Of a stretch of DNA of 64,000 bases, positions 18,238 to 27,896 are shown in pieces (within the stretch, counting starts at the first letter, position 1; every line of letters starts with the position of its first letter). Source of the stretch: Alteromonas oceanisediminis (GTDB lineage Bacteria > Pseudomonadota > Gammaproteobacteria > Enterobacterales > Alteromonadaceae); the NCBI RefSeq assembly GCF_018474025.1, contig NZ_JAHCTA010000007.1, positions 1-64,000 on the forward strand, written 5' to 3'. Under the pieces are notes generated by a model. That model ran no database searches. It was given only the letters and a program-made list of their open reading frames with translations, and had not been told where the DNA came from. The translations under genes and the position numbers were made by a program.

Positions 18238-21200
18238 TTGAAAATGCCTTGTCTAGCTCAGTCAACAGAGGCTCATCGATTTCGACCGACAAAACGCCCT
18301 GTTGATGTTGATTGTGCGGGTGCATACCGCGTAAATACAAATACACAACGCCACCGAAATGCGTGCCTACCCGATAATCAGGCAACATGGCTTGCAAGTA
18401 GCGATGCAATGCTACGCTGTATAACAAATACTGTAAGTCATAGCCGTGTGACATACTACTTGCTGCCAGTTCAGCCGGAAGATAGGCATTAAAGTGATCG
18501 CCGAGGAAATTAGATTTGTAATCGGCAACGTAGTAGCGCCCATTGTGCTCGAAAATCAAGTCGATAAAACCGTGCAGCAACCCCTCCAGTTGCGCCATAC
18601 TTAGCTGTGGCGCAGGTGGCGCTGCCTCTGAAGCGATGAGCCCTTTTTCAATTTGCCGTTGGCGATGCTGAGCCAACAACGTCATGACTTTTTCCACACT
18701 CACCTGCTTAAGCGGAAAATAAAACTCGGCTTCGCGTAACGTCTGCGCTGGTGTCAATTGAGCGAGGTTCACCATGTCACCCGTTGGCAACACAATATCA
18801 GTGTGTAATACGCTGTCCAGCCACGCTATCGTCGCATCAGATTGATCGTGCGCCATCACGCCGTAATGCGCATTCGTATGCAGTAAAAGCGCCTGCCAAT
18901 CTGGTGCCATAAAATCTGTATTTTCCAGCACATCATGTAAAAAGTTACCCGCCGACGCGCCCTTGGCAAACACAAAGCGTGCGTCCGCTGTCCATACTGG
19001 TGAGATGTCTTGCAGCGATGACATTGCGCTCGCGTCTGCCGTATCGATGTTCTCCGCTTCCCGTTGCAGAAGCGAGACGGAAGCACTGCTGCGAATAAGG
19101 CCGCTAAATGAATGTATGTGCCAACCGCTGCGCAAGTCGCCGTTAAAAAGACGTGGTATTAATGCCTCCTGCTCGAGTGACACTGTGTTACTTGAGGCCG
19201 GTTCAGGTAACGCTGAAACCGCCGTGCACGTCCACCCAGATCCTGGCTCCGCACACAGTGAACTTAACACATCCTGCCAGCTCTTTTGCGCATCTTGCGT
19301 GGCATAAACCGCCGCACCAAACGCCGACAGCCGACTGGTATCTGTATCAGCAATGCCAACGTAGCACCGGTATTCAGCGCGTGTTACGGCAACGTACAGT
19401 AAACGCATGTTCTCAGCGTGCTCCTGTTCAGCTAACAGTCTCAATGAGCGATGTGTTGCGCCGCATTGCGTCACCCTTTGACCCAGCTCAGGATCATAAA
19501 GGGTGAAAATATGTTTAGTTGCCGGTCCCTGCTTGGTCGGATCTCTGTAGTCCGAGGCGTAAGGTAAAAATACAAACGGGTATTCAAGCCCCTTGGATTT
19601 ATGCTGCGTGATGATTTTGACAAGACCCGCGTCGCTCTCCAAACGTTGCTCATACTGTTCATCAATATCAGGCGCATTGATTTGCCCCCGCAACCAGTGG
19701 ATCACTTGCAGCGGATGAGCTTGCTCCCGCGCCATTTGCTCCAGAATTTCAGTCAAATGCATCAGGTTGGTCAGCGCTCGTTCCCCATTCACATGCGGTG
19801 TAAAGTGCTCACGTATCAACTCAAACAGCAGCGCCATCGTGCCTTTATCTAACCACAACTGGCGCAGTTCGATGCACATGCTGCGCAATTCAGACCAATT
19901 ACCGTGTAAGGGATCACGGTGCATCGCAGCAAGACGCTCAGCGCTGATACCTAATAAATCGCTGGACAATGCCCGAATCAACTCACTGTCATTCTGACAA
20001 AGCCAGATACCGTTTAAAACGCGTAATAACTCGTGCGCCTGTTGGCTTTCAAACAATGGGGTTCGGTCGCTTAAATACACCGCATTTAATCCCACCGTTC
20101 GCAAATGAGCGCCAATCCGTTCAGCTTCGTGCCGACCGCGCACTAAAATCGCAATGTCTGACGGCCGCACGGGCCTTTCTCCGAGACTGACCTCAGCGAG
20201 TAAACGCTTAATTTCTAACACGCACCATTTTGAGAGTGCGACATGATGCTGTTGTTTTTGCTGCCCGATTGTGCCTTCTTCGTTTTCTAACTGAGGTGAC
20301 AAAATACAGCTCATTGCTTCGCGCTGCTGCGACAGCGGATCCTGCAACGGGCGCTTTGCTGCTGCTGAGTGTGGCGTGGACTGAATTAACTCGTACTCGA
20401 TGCCAAAACCAAATACATCTGCAGCGTTACCAGAAACCGCGTCGCCCCAGAACAAGCGATTGTACGCACTGACCATATTAGCGACAGAGCGCCAGTTGGT
20501 GTCCATCAACCACACATACTGCGCATCATCACGCGCTTTCAAATAGGTGAAGATATCGCCACCACGGAACCCATAAATCGCTTGTTTAGGATCGCCAATC
20601 ATCATCAACAAGGGCGTGTCTGGCGTTGGCAGTTCAGCCACCTCAAAGCCTGTATAAACGTGGCGCAAAATAGTGTATTGCTGGGCATCGGTATCTTGAA
20701 ATTCATCGATAAGGGCAGCTGGGAATTGCGTTCTGAGGGCCGTCGCTACGTGAGCATCGTGCTGAACAGCGTGCGTCAATAGCGCGATCAAATCGTCGAA
20801 TGACAGTTCCGCATTCATTTGCTTGGCACTTCGCACCTGCTGTTGGATGTTACTCACTCCTTCAGCTACACATTCATAGACGGCAGCGGCATCAAGTGTT
20901 GCCTGATAAACACCGGCCAGCTTGTCGGCATCTTTTTTCAGTGACGTGCGCAGTTCGGCGATTGGCTTAAGGACTGCTTTAGCGTCCGGCTTTGTACGAT
21001 AGCGATTGCCGTTGAGAAATAGCCCAACCTCAGTGGGTACCGCTATTACGTCGCTTTGCGCATCCGCTCCACGCCTCAACCAATCAAGCAGTATTGACCA
21101 TTCTTCAAGGCGACTCTCTTCATCCTGATGACCGTGAACAATCGCATGGTGTACCGCCGTTTGATGGGCCTTCAATGTGTCTAGGTGATGGCGGAACTCG

Positions 21201-21880
21201 TCTGCACGCGACGCGACATAGTTAGTCAGTTGTTGCTGGTAGTCCTGATACAGCACTTCGGGCGTGGGGATCACCACCGGCTCTGTGCCATAAATCAAAT
21301 GTTGGAATGTGTGTAAAAAGGCCGTGGGCGTATGCCAGTGTTGCTGCCTTAATAAAGTCATTTTCGCAACATCGTTGCGGATCACTCTAAACCAGTCTTC
21401 AGTGCAGCGCTGCACCACATGAGTCTGGTCATTTTGTAGCGCGAACTGAAGCGGTTTTCCCGCACCAAACGCCATTTGTTTGAGCACTCGGTGGCAAAAT
21501 CCGTGCAGCGTGAATATGGCCGCTTCGTCCATTTCAACCAGCGCCAGAGACAAGCGCTGAATGGCAATTTCCGTCGGAACTTTCTGGTACAACGCAACAA
21601 GCACAGGCTCTGCGTCCTGTATTGTCGTGCTTGTGGCACGCTGCCAAAAGGTCAGTGCCGAGCGCAGCGTTTCGGTCAGGCGGCCACGAAGTTCTTGTGT
21701 CGCAGCATTGGTAAAGGTCATCACCAATATCTGCGTCACGCTTAAATCGGCCTCGAGAATGAGGCGCAAATACAAGCGGGTAATATTGTAAGTTTTGCCG
21801 GTTCCCGCACTGGCCTCAATCAAATGCTGGCCACTTAAGGGCGTAGTGGCAACATTCAGTGGCTGATGTAAACGTGCCAT
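18224..21880 (-). CDS. recB: Exodeoxyribonuclease V subunit beta RecB
   Basis: RecB is the 3'-5' helicase and nuclease subunit of RecBCD. The 1218-residue protein has Walker A ASAGTGKT (23-30), the helicase motif LIDEFQDTD, ITQHKSKGLEYPFVF and a C-terminal nuclease domain with LHGFIDLIF and the metal-binding VADYKSN. Length is close to E. coli (1180). The start shares one base with the recC stop (TGATG) and recD starts inside its end, showing a strictly coupled operon. Confidence 0.97.
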   Translation of the reverse strand: MARLHQPLNVATTPLSGQHLIEASAGTGKTYNITRLYLRLILEADLSVTQILVMTFTNAATQELRGRLTETLRSALTFWQRATSTTIQDAEPVLVALYQKVPTEIAIQRLSLALVEMDEAAIFTLHGFCHRVLKQMAFGAGKPLQFALQNDQTHVVQRCTEDWFRVIRNDVAKMTLLRQQHWHTPTAFLHTFQHLIYGTEPVVIPTPEVLYQDYQQQLTNYVASRADEFRHHLDTLKAHQTAVHHAIVHGHQDEESRLEEWSILLDWLRRGADAQSDVIAVPTEVGLFLNGNRYRTKPDAKAVLKPIAELRTSLKKDADKLAGVYQATLDAAAVYECVAEGVSNIQQQVRSAKQMNAELSFDDLIALLTHAVQHDAHVATALRTQFPAALIDEFQDTDAQQYTILRHVYTGFEVAELPTPDTPLLMMIGDPKQAIYGFRGGDIFTYLKARDDAQYVWLMDTNWRSVANMVSAYNRLFWGDAVSGNAADVFGFGIEYELIQSTPHSAAAKRPLQDPLSQQREAMSCILSPQLENEEGTIGQQKQQHHVALSKWCVLEIKRLLAEVSLGERPVRPSDIAILVRGRHEAERIGAHLRTVGLNAVYLSDRTPLFESQQAHELLRVLNGIWLCQNDSELIRALSSDLLGISAERLAAMHRDPLHGNWSELRSMCIELRQLWLDKGTMALLFELIREHFTPHVNGERALTNLMHLTEILEQMAREQAHPLQVIHWLRGQINAPDIDEQYEQRLESDAGLVKIITQHKSKGLEYPFVFLPYASDYRDPTKQGPATKHIFTLYDPELGQRVTQCGATHRSLRLLAEQEHAENMRLLYVAVTRAEYRCYVGIADTDTSRLSAFGAAVYATQDAQKSWQDVLSSLCAEPGSGWTCTAVSALPEPASSNTVSLEQEALIPRLFNGDLRSGWHIHSFSGLIRSSASVSLLQREAENIDTADASAMSSLQDISPVWTADARFVFAKGASAGNFLHDVLENTDFMAPDWQALLLHTNAHYGVMAHDQSDATIAWLDSVLHTDIVLPTGDMVNLAQLTPAQTLREAEFYFPLKQVSVEKVMTLLAQHRQRQIEKGLIASEAAPPAPQLSMAQLEGLLHGFIDLIFEHNGRYYVADYKSNFLGDHFNAYLPAELAASSMSHGYDLQYLLYSVALHRYLQAMLPDYRVGTHFGGVVYLYLRGMHPHNQHQQGVLSVEIDEPLLTELDKAFSNDAV

Positions 21881-24800
21881 CAGGATTCCTTCACTTTTGA
21901 GCGCCTACCCAACGTTGGATATAGGGTGTCGTATAGCGACAGCAACGCATAGGCTGCCTGCTCATCAAACTCAGGTGCTTGCGTAAAAAACCATTCGAAA
22001 TAAGCACTGCGAAGCAGTGGCGAACGCTCATCAGTCATCAACTTCTGCCACGCGTCGGCAAGTGTGATTGTCGTGTTGTGTGATGCCTCAGCGTCTAAAT
22101 GACGTACCGAATCGACCAGCGCTTTGCCCAACTCACAATGTAATAACTGAGGGGCTTGTAGCACGTTAGCATAAGCCGATAGAGTCGCCTCTAACTGATG
22201 AAAGGCGTGCTCTGGTGTCACCTCAGGGTATGCTGCTTGGCGAACACTAAGATTGCCTTGCTTCTCTTCAATATCAAACACTAATGCACGGCATGATTGA
22301 CCCGTGCTCAAGGCGGTTAGCATTTGTGCCAATCTATAGTTCACTTGATGATGTGCCCTGACTTCAGTGACCTGATGCGCGATTAACGTCAGCGAGTCAG
22401 TATGCTCATTGGGGGCAGCATAATACACATTGCCGGTTATCTGAACGCCCTTCATATCGTAGCGTAAAGCGTGATATTCAGGCTTAAGTTCAGACACCGT
22501 ATTCGCCAATAGCGTCGCGGTATGCTGCCAGCTCTCTACTTCTGCGATTGATAGACTGTCGCTCGGGATCATGCCATCAGCAATAAACCAGCGTAGAGGA
22601 TCTATTTCAGTGCTCTCTTGCTGCGTCTGAGCATGCTCAACCATGGCTGATAAAACGCGATAGCGACCCAGCGTATCGATGGCAAAGGGTTCGCTATCAA
22701 GCAGGTCAGGCGTGCGATCATCTAAATACAATCCCAGCGACTTGTTCGCAAAACAGCGTAATGGGTCGTGCAAAGCTCGCGTGATGTCCATGATCGATAA
22801 GTCTTCTGCCATATCAACATCTAGCCGATATTCAGCCTGTTGAGTAGATTGTTGTGGTTGTTGAATGGTATTGGCCAAACGTAACCAGCCCGGATCAAAA
22901 CTGGGAATGGCCAAGGCTGGTGATGCGGCGAAATGTTCAGTATTGAATGGATGCAGTGGTAATGTGTACGTACGAACAGGAGCGGCCGCGTTTTGTGGAT
23001 GTGAAAATGCACTGCGTATGTAGTCACATAATTCTCTGAGCACCAGACTTGGCTGACGTTCGCTGTTGTCTTTAACGCTACTCGCCTGATAGCTTAAATA
23101 CAGTCGGTGACGCGCAGATATGATCGACTCTAAAAACAGATAACGGTCATCACCCCGACGGGATCGGTCACCCAGTCGACGAGACGCAGATTGCATTAAG
23201 TCGATTGAAAACGGCGTAGAAACGCGCGGAAATTCACCGTCATTCAGCCCCAGTAACGCGATGACTTTGAACGGGATACTGCGCATGGGTTGCATCGAAC
23301 AAAAAGTCACCTGCCCCGTCATAAACTGATTGATCGCGTCTGGGGTGGCGAAATTGTGATTCAGTGCATCACGCATAATACTTAGCGGCACTTTGTCATT
23401 GTATCCGGCGGCATTCACGTGTTCCACCGAGGTGCCAATCACACGTTCGATCTGAGCAAGAATGAATTGGTTATCCTGCGTTTCTGCAAGAAAACTTTGC
23501 TGAAGTTGACGCAAATATCGCTGCCATTCGGGCACGCTGCGCTGAGCCAGCAACTGGTCGGCATAGCGACTCAATTGCTCTAATAACCAACAGAGTTTAC
23601 CCAAGGTTTCTGCCTGTTTTCCTTCTGCGTCTGGAACGGTGAGTAGTTCATTTTGCATCATCTGTGCATCACATTGTGCAAACCCCACCAATAGACGCTC
23701 TAATCCCCACGACCAACTGTGCGATGGCTCTGCCTGTGCTCCAGTAACAAACTGTTGCTTGTGTTCACCGCTCAGCCCCCATCGAATATTGGCACGAGAC
23801 AACCAATGGTTTATGAGGGTTAATTCGTCGTCATTGATTGCAAACTTGTTCTGGATAGCCGGTAAGCGCAGATAAGCGATAATATCGGTGACGCTGAAAC
23901 GGCTATCCGGTAACGTTAACAAACTTAAAAATGCTGACACCTCAGGTAAGCTATCCAACGGTGTTCTATCTGCAATCGAGCAGGGGATCCTTACCCCCTC
24001 TTGGCGATGCGATGACGAAGTGAAGCGGCGCTGACCCAACTGAAAAATAGCAGGGATAAACGGCGCATAATCTTCAATAGCAGGGCACATAACGACAATA
24101 TCGTGTGGTTTAATCGATGGGTTGTGCTGCATCTCTGCTAACAAAAAATCATGCAAACCCTGCAATTCCCTGAGCGCGCTGTGCGCTTTTACGACGGTGA
24201 CAGAAGGGCACTGCGCAAATTGTGTAGTGCCTGTATCAGGCACGACAACGCCTTCAAAAATGGCTTGTTGCAACGTATTGAGCAGCGAACCGGATGGTGC
24301 TGACTCACTGTGACTCGCGTCACTGGGCAACGGTGCTTCAAAGGCGCTTACTTCAAAATTAGGCAACGCATTGAGCAGCGTAAACAAGTCCCTACCCTGT
24401 TGCCCCATGTTGGCCAACAGTGGGTTTTGTGTGCGTTCATCTCCCCATCGCGCCAACTCAGTGGCCAATGAAGTACGCATCGATTGCTTATCGGTTTGGA
24501 AGTCGCCCCAGTAATTCACGCACGGATTGAGATGAAACACATGAATGTCGCAATGGTTCGCCAGCGCATCCAAAAACGCCACTAACTGAGGAGCCATGGT
24601 ATTGATCGCGAACACATAAAGATGTTCTGGCAACGCCGGCTGTGCCATTTTATCGGTCGCCGTCAATGCATCAATCGCTTGCCGGTGCAGCATCGCCGGG
24701 TGCAAAGGCTGTTGCTGAACCAGCAAACGCCATATGGCTGCCTGCCATTGCTCATCGCTGGCAGATAATCCTTCGGACGGCGCTACACTGTGGCCGGCTT

Positions 24801-25323
24801 CCCAGGCTGCTAACCAGTCTGGGCGGTAGAGCATATACTGCTCGTAAACATCAGCCAGTGCGCGAGAAAACTGTAACTGTTTGACCGCACTTTGTGCCGC
24901 ACCTTGCCGACGCAAATAGGGGGTATCAAGCTTGCTCACCGGCGTTGCAACACGGGAAAAATAGTCAGCAACCGCAGGTATCTTTTGCTCGGTTAACAGG
25001 TTGGGTGTTGTGAGTAAGGCATAAATTCGCCAGCACAACACCTCACGTTTGTAAGGCGATTGCTTTGGTACCCGCTGGTCACCCAGCACTGCTCTGGCAA
25101 CATTCCACATAAACCGTGTTGGCATCGGATATTGAATGTTCATCGCGATGCCATGTTGGCGCGCCAATGTCATATTTAACCAATGTTGCATACCTAAGCT
25201 TTCGACCAGAATAATATCACTGCGCAACGGCGACTGCGCATCGGCGCCTTTCACATGCTCGCGCACAGACGCTAGCAAAGAGACAAGATGTTCTAGTTTA
25301 TTGGAGGGATATAGCCTGAGCAC
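21880..25323 (-). CDS. recC: Exodeoxyribonuclease V subunit gamma RecC
   Basis: RecC recognises Chi and holds RecB and RecD together. From a GTG at 25323 the product starts LRLYPSNKLEHLVSLL after Met, exactly where RecC proteins begin, and has 1147 residues (1122 in E. coli). Other landmarks are SLGMQHWLNM and ALLGLNDGEFPR. The open frame extends 66 more codons to 25521, but that stretch does not resemble RecC and contains a strong minus-strand terminator (25405-25447), so it is not credible coding sequence. Only a weak Shine-Dalgarno (GATGG) precedes the GTG. It is the first gene of recC-recB-recD. Confidence 0.9.
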   Translation of the reverse strand: MLRLYPSNKLEHLVSLLASVREHVKGADAQSPLRSDIILVESLGMQHWLNMTLARQHGIAMNIQYPMPTRFMWNVARAVLGDQRVPKQSPYKREVLCWRIYALLTTPNLLTEQKIPAVADYFSRVATPVSKLDTPYLRRQGAAQSAVKQLQFSRALADVYEQYMLYRPDWLAAWEAGHSVAPSEGLSASDEQWQAAIWRLLVQQQPLHPAMLHRQAIDALTATDKMAQPALPEHLYVFAINTMAPQLVAFLDALANHCDIHVFHLNPCVNYWGDFQTDKQSMRTSLATELARWGDERTQNPLLANMGQQGRDLFTLLNALPNFEVSAFEAPLPSDASHSESAPSGSLLNTLQQAIFEGVVVPDTGTTQFAQCPSVTVVKAHSALRELQGLHDFLLAEMQHNPSIKPHDIVVMCPAIEDYAPFIPAIFQLGQRRFTSSSHRQEGVRIPCSIADRTPLDSLPEVSAFLSLLTLPDSRFSVTDIIAYLRLPAIQNKFAINDDELTLINHWLSRANIRWGLSGEHKQQFVTGAQAEPSHSWSWGLERLLVGFAQCDAQMMQNELLTVPDAEGKQAETLGKLCWLLEQLSRYADQLLAQRSVPEWQRYLRQLQQSFLAETQDNQFILAQIERVIGTSVEHVNAAGYNDKVPLSIMRDALNHNFATPDAINQFMTGQVTFCSMQPMRSIPFKVIALLGLNDGEFPRVSTPFSIDLMQSASRRLGDRSRRGDDRYLFLESIISARHRLYLSYQASSVKDNSERQPSLVLRELCDYIRSAFSHPQNAAAPVRTYTLPLHPFNTEHFAASPALAIPSFDPGWLRLANTIQQPQQSTQQAEYRLDVDMAEDLSIMDITRALHDPLRCFANKSLGLYLDDRTPDLLDSEPFAIDTLGRYRVLSAMVEHAQTQQESTEIDPLRWFIADGMIPSDSLSIAEVESWQHTATLLANTVSELKPEYHALRYDMKGVQITGNVYYAAPNEHTDSLTLIAHQVTEVRAHHQVNYRLAQMLTALSTGQSCRALVFDIEEKQGNLSVRQAAYPEVTPEHAFHQLEATLSAYANVLQAPQLLHCELGKALVDSVRHLDAEASHNTTITLADAWQKLMTDERSPLLRSAYFEWFFTQAPEFDEQAAYALLSLYDTLYPTLGRRSKVKES

Positions 25324-25346
25324 AACACCATCTGTTACTGGTTTAG

Positions 25347-25376
25347 ATAGCACAAGACTACGTGATAACGCGTCAA
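25347..25376 (-). promoter_or_regulatory. Possible recC promoter
   Basis: On the minus strand TTGACG (25376-25371) and TGCTAT (25352-25347) are 18 bases apart, between the upstream terminator and the proposed GTG start of recC. The -35 is good and the -10 is weak. The site would give a short leader of roughly 20 bases. Confidence 0.3.
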
Positions 25377-25404
25377 AGCAAAAGAATTGCCGCGTGAGAG
25401 CATG

Positions 25405-25447
25405 AAAAAAATCGCGCTGTTTTGAGGACACGTTCAAAACAGCGCGA
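25405..25447 (-). terminator. Strong intrinsic terminator upstream of recC
   Basis: A perfect 14-base-pair stem (arms 25412-25425 and 25434-25447, TCGCGCTGTTTTGA and its complement) encloses an eight-base loop. On the minus strand it is followed by seven T; there is no T run on the plus strand. It therefore stops transcription heading toward recC about 80 bases before the gene. Confidence 0.88.
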
Positions 25448-25553
25448 TCAAGGTTATGAACACAAAGGCCACTCCCGGTAAACGACGTTGCCTGGTATCG
25501 CTTACCCATCAACGCGACCAAAGTACTCGTTAACGACCTAGTAAAAGCAACCC
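25405..25553 (-). ncRNA. Candidate small RNA or attenuator leader before recC
   Basis: Between a possible -10 box TACAAT (25566-25561, minus strand, poor -35) and the strong terminator lies about 150 bases that fold well on paper. CACAAGG (25558-25552) can pair with CCTTTGTG (25468-25461, one bulge), enclosing a nine-pair hairpin GGTAAGCGA (25506-25498) with TCGTTTACC (25485-25477, one G-U). The terminator hairpin follows. I cannot assign it to a known RNA family. It may be an independent small RNA or an attenuator for recCBD. Confidence 0.42.
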
Positions 25554-25768
25554 TTGTGCCATTGTACTAAGCCATTGTTTAAAAAAGATTTTTGTTAACT
25601 ACGTATCAAATTTTTTCTTATCGACTGTCGCAATTTGGTGCACAATGCCTTCAGACTGTGCGACGTAACGTGGCTCTGATTTATACTCTTTGATAAGCAC
25701 AAGGCGCTGTTCATTGCGGTGGCGAATAGGTAGAATCCCTGCGCCTTTTTGTGAAGCGGAACATTGAT

Positions 25769-26236
25769 ATGACGACCAGCAAGCAGCCGATTGAACTTAA
25801 AATCCTCGACCCTCGCATTGGCGATAGTATTCCATTGCCCAGTTACGCAACAGAAGGATCAGCTGGCGTGGATTTGCGGGCTTGCGTCGATGAGACCGTC
25901 AGCATCGCGCCAAATCAAACGCTATTGATCCCCACCGGCATTGCCATACACATTGCCGATAATTCATTGGCGGCGACCATTCTGCCGCGATCGGGTCTCG
26001 GTCATAAGCAGGGCATTGTGTTAGGGAATTTAGTCGGCCTGATTGATTCAGATTATCAGGGCCAGCTGTTTATTTCCTGCTGGAATCGTAGTGCGGAGGC
26101 ATTTTCAATTTCGGCGGGTGACCGTATTGCGCAACTCGTTTTTGTTCCAGTGGTACAGGCAGACTTCACTATCGTTGACGAATTTGGCCAAAGCCAACGC
26201 GGTGAAGGTGGCTTTGGCTCAACCGGCGTGTCTTAA
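25769..26236 (+). CDS. dut: Deoxyuridine 5'-triphosphate nucleotidohydrolase (dUTPase)
   Basis: This trimeric dUTPase hydrolyses dUTP to dUMP and diphosphate, keeping uracil out of DNA. All motifs are present: [39 protein letters not shown] and the C-terminal arm [10 protein letters not shown]. The ATG at 25769 gives 155 residues (about 151 in E. coli); a GTG six codons earlier is possible but adds nothing the family needs. It is divergent from recC, with the candidate RNA between the two genes. Confidence 0.95.
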   Translation: MTTSKQPIELKILDPRIGDSIPLPSYATEGSAGVDLRACVDETVSIAPNQTLLIPTGIAIHIADNSLAATILPRSGLGHKQGIVLGNLVGLIDSDYQGQLFISCWNRSAEAFSISAGDRIAQLVFVPVVQADFTIVDEFGQSQRGEGGFGSTGVS

Positions 26237-26244
26237 TACTGACA

Positions 26245-26604
26245 TCAATAATCTTCGGCCACGTCTTCGTAAGCCTCGCACTCGGTTGTGGAAACATCCT
26301 CTTCAAGCTCTTCACAGCTGAGTGCCGCCATTGATTGTAAACACGCCGCGGCGGGTTTGTGGAGCTCAGCATGTGTTTCAATCTGACTAAAATCCATAAC
26401 GTTGTCGCACATGCCCGCGATCATGCCTTCTATCATTTGACGCATTTGCGGAGTTAAGTCCTCTTCCTGCCCCATTTGTTTTAATGCGCAGGTTTTCATT
26501 TTGTCGCACACGGCGACGGTTGCCTGTTCAAACGATTGTGCTGTTGCTCCTGCACTCAACAGGACAAACGAAAGTGATAATAGGTGTGTTCGCGAAATCC
26601 GCAT
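26245..26604 (-). CDS. Small exported hypothetical protein
   Basis: This 119-residue product has a clear signal peptide (about residues 1-22, ending in AGATAQS) and a mature domain rich in acidic residues with about six cysteines, including CDKMKTC and MCDNV, which suggests a disulfide-bonded helical periplasmic protein. AAGGAG lies six bases before the ATG. It resembles no family I can name. It is convergent with dut, eight bases away. Confidence 0.72.
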   Translation of the reverse strand: MRISRTHLLSLSFVLLSAGATAQSFEQATVAVCDKMKTCALKQMGQEEDLTPQMRQMIEGMIAGMCDNVMDFSQIETHAELHKPAAACLQSMAALSCEELEEDVSTTECEAYEDVAEDY

Positions 26605-26692
26605 TCCTTGCTCCTTTTTGAAGTAAAAAGCTCATACCGCTGAGCTGATAAGAATGCACAAAATAGTTCAGTTTTTAACCGCGCGCAAGCAC

Positions 26693-26727
26693 AAAAAAAC
26701 CGAGTCGCTAACGCAAGACTCGGTTTT
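26693..26727 (-). terminator. Terminator of the porin operon
   Basis: AAAACCGAGTC (26696-26706) pairs perfectly with GACTCGGTTTT (26717-26727). On the minus strand the stem runs into seven T. It lies 19 bases after the stop of the last porin gene. Confidence 0.88.
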
Positions 26728-26745
26728 CAACACTTGCTAGTGACT

Positions 26746-27882
26746 TTAAAACACGTAGTTTACCGCGAAGCGAACCAACGTGGCATCGCTACTTTCATCA
26801 ATATCGTCAGTGTATTTACTAACATCGGCTTTGAAAGCCACGTTAGTGTCGTAGTCATAACGAACACCCGCAGTTATTGTGTCATTCTTCTCGACAAAAG
26901 ATTGTTGGATCCCCACCAGAAGCTGTGTCAACGGCCCTTGAAACGGCGCTGGAAAGCCTGCAACACGGTCAAGTAATTTTGGACCATCGTCTGCATCAGT
27001 CGCTTCGTACGTTAATGAGGGCGTCCACTTGCCATAGCGAATGCCTGCTGTTGCGTAGTACGCAATCGTATCCGGATTGTATGAATCCGTAGCTTCGATA
27101 CTGGTCACTTCCGCACTGACAAACCAGTCAAACGCGTCGTACTCAACCCCAAAACCCAAGAACTCACCGGTGTCGTCTTCAAACTCGACTAAATCAGCAA
27201 GTTCTGGAGAAATTGAACGCAGCTGACCGATTGCAGGCGCAAGCGCTGGAACATCAACCGTGCTCTTTGCACGGCCAATAACACCGCGTAATTTCAGTGC
27301 TTCGTATTGTGCTTCAGCACTCAATACGATGACATTATCACCTTTGAAGTTAGCGTCCTGTCCAGCGGTTGTAAAATCGTTATCGATCGTACCGGCGGAC
27401 AACTGTAAATTATATTCCCAGTCACCTGCGTAGTTAGAGTAATCCACGCGTAACCCATCAAGGTTATTGAAAGGCACTGAATAGACCGACCTTGGTGCAT
27501 TCACCCAATGGTACGAATAGCCAACATCCAGTGACGCTGAATAACGAAACAGCGGTAAGCGGAATCGACCAGCGGAAATATTGGTGTTGTCGGTCGCTTC
27601 GAAAGTGAGATAGGCCCACTCAAAATCCACTTCGTAATCGTCTGAACCACGTGCCACTAATTGCCCGGTGGCTGTCATACGGTCGTTAATATCGCCACTG
27701 ACTTGAATGGCAAACAAGCTTTCTTCGCCAAAGCCGATGTTGTCATCGTAACCGTACAGCGTGTCATCGCTGCTAGTGATACCACCAATCAAATTGGCGA
27801 AACCGTTAATACGTACGTCCGCGTGAACACTACTGCTCACAGCAGCAGCAACGAGAGATAATGCGAGTATTCTTTTCATCAT
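26746..27882 (-). CDS. Outer-membrane porin-like protein, copy 2
   Basis: This 378-residue protein has a signal peptide (ending ...SSSVHA), a beta-barrel pattern of alternating hydrophobic residues and a C-terminal Phe (AVNYVF) for barrel assembly. It is a clear paralogue of the product of 28345-29466. AAGGA sits five bases before the ATG. It is the fourth gene of an operon with two small PstS-like proteins, so it probably passes an anion or small solute, possibly phosphate; that substrate is a guess from context. The 5' part shares a DNA tract almost identical to the other copy. Confidence 0.85.
   Translation of the reverse strand: MMKRILALSLVAAAVSSSVHADVRINGFANLIGGITSSDDTLYGYDDNIGFGEESLFAIQVSGDINDRMTATGQLVARGSDDYEVDFEWAYLTFEATDNTNISAGRFRLPLFRYSASLDVGYSYHWVNAPRSVYSVPFNNLDGLRVDYSNYAGDWEYNLQLSAGTIDNDFTTAGQDANFKGDNVIVLSAEAQYEALKLRGVIGRAKSTVDVPALAPAIGQLRSISPELADLVEFEDDTGEFLGFGVEYDAFDWFVSAEVTSIEATDSYNPDTIAYYATAGIRYGKWTPSLTYEATDADDGPKLLDRVAGFPAPFQGPLTQLLVGIQQSFVEKNDTITAGVRYDYDTNVAFKADVSKYTDDIDESSDATLVRFAVNYVF
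27603..27822. repeat. Near-identical DNA tract shared by the two porin genes, copy A
   Basis: Bases 27603-27756 are identical to 29190-29343 (offset 1587), and the match continues to about 27822 with only a few mismatches. Flanking porin sequence is clearly diverged on both sides. The tract encodes the N-terminal part of both barrels. This points to gene conversion or strong local conservation. Confidence 0.88.
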
Positions 27883-27896
27883 TCTTATCCTTGTTC

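Noticed and set aside
25412-25447. The perfect palindrome upstream of recC as a protein-binding operator
   Set aside because: The eight-base loop, the seven T directly after the stem on one strand only and the stem length fit an intrinsic terminator better than an operator.
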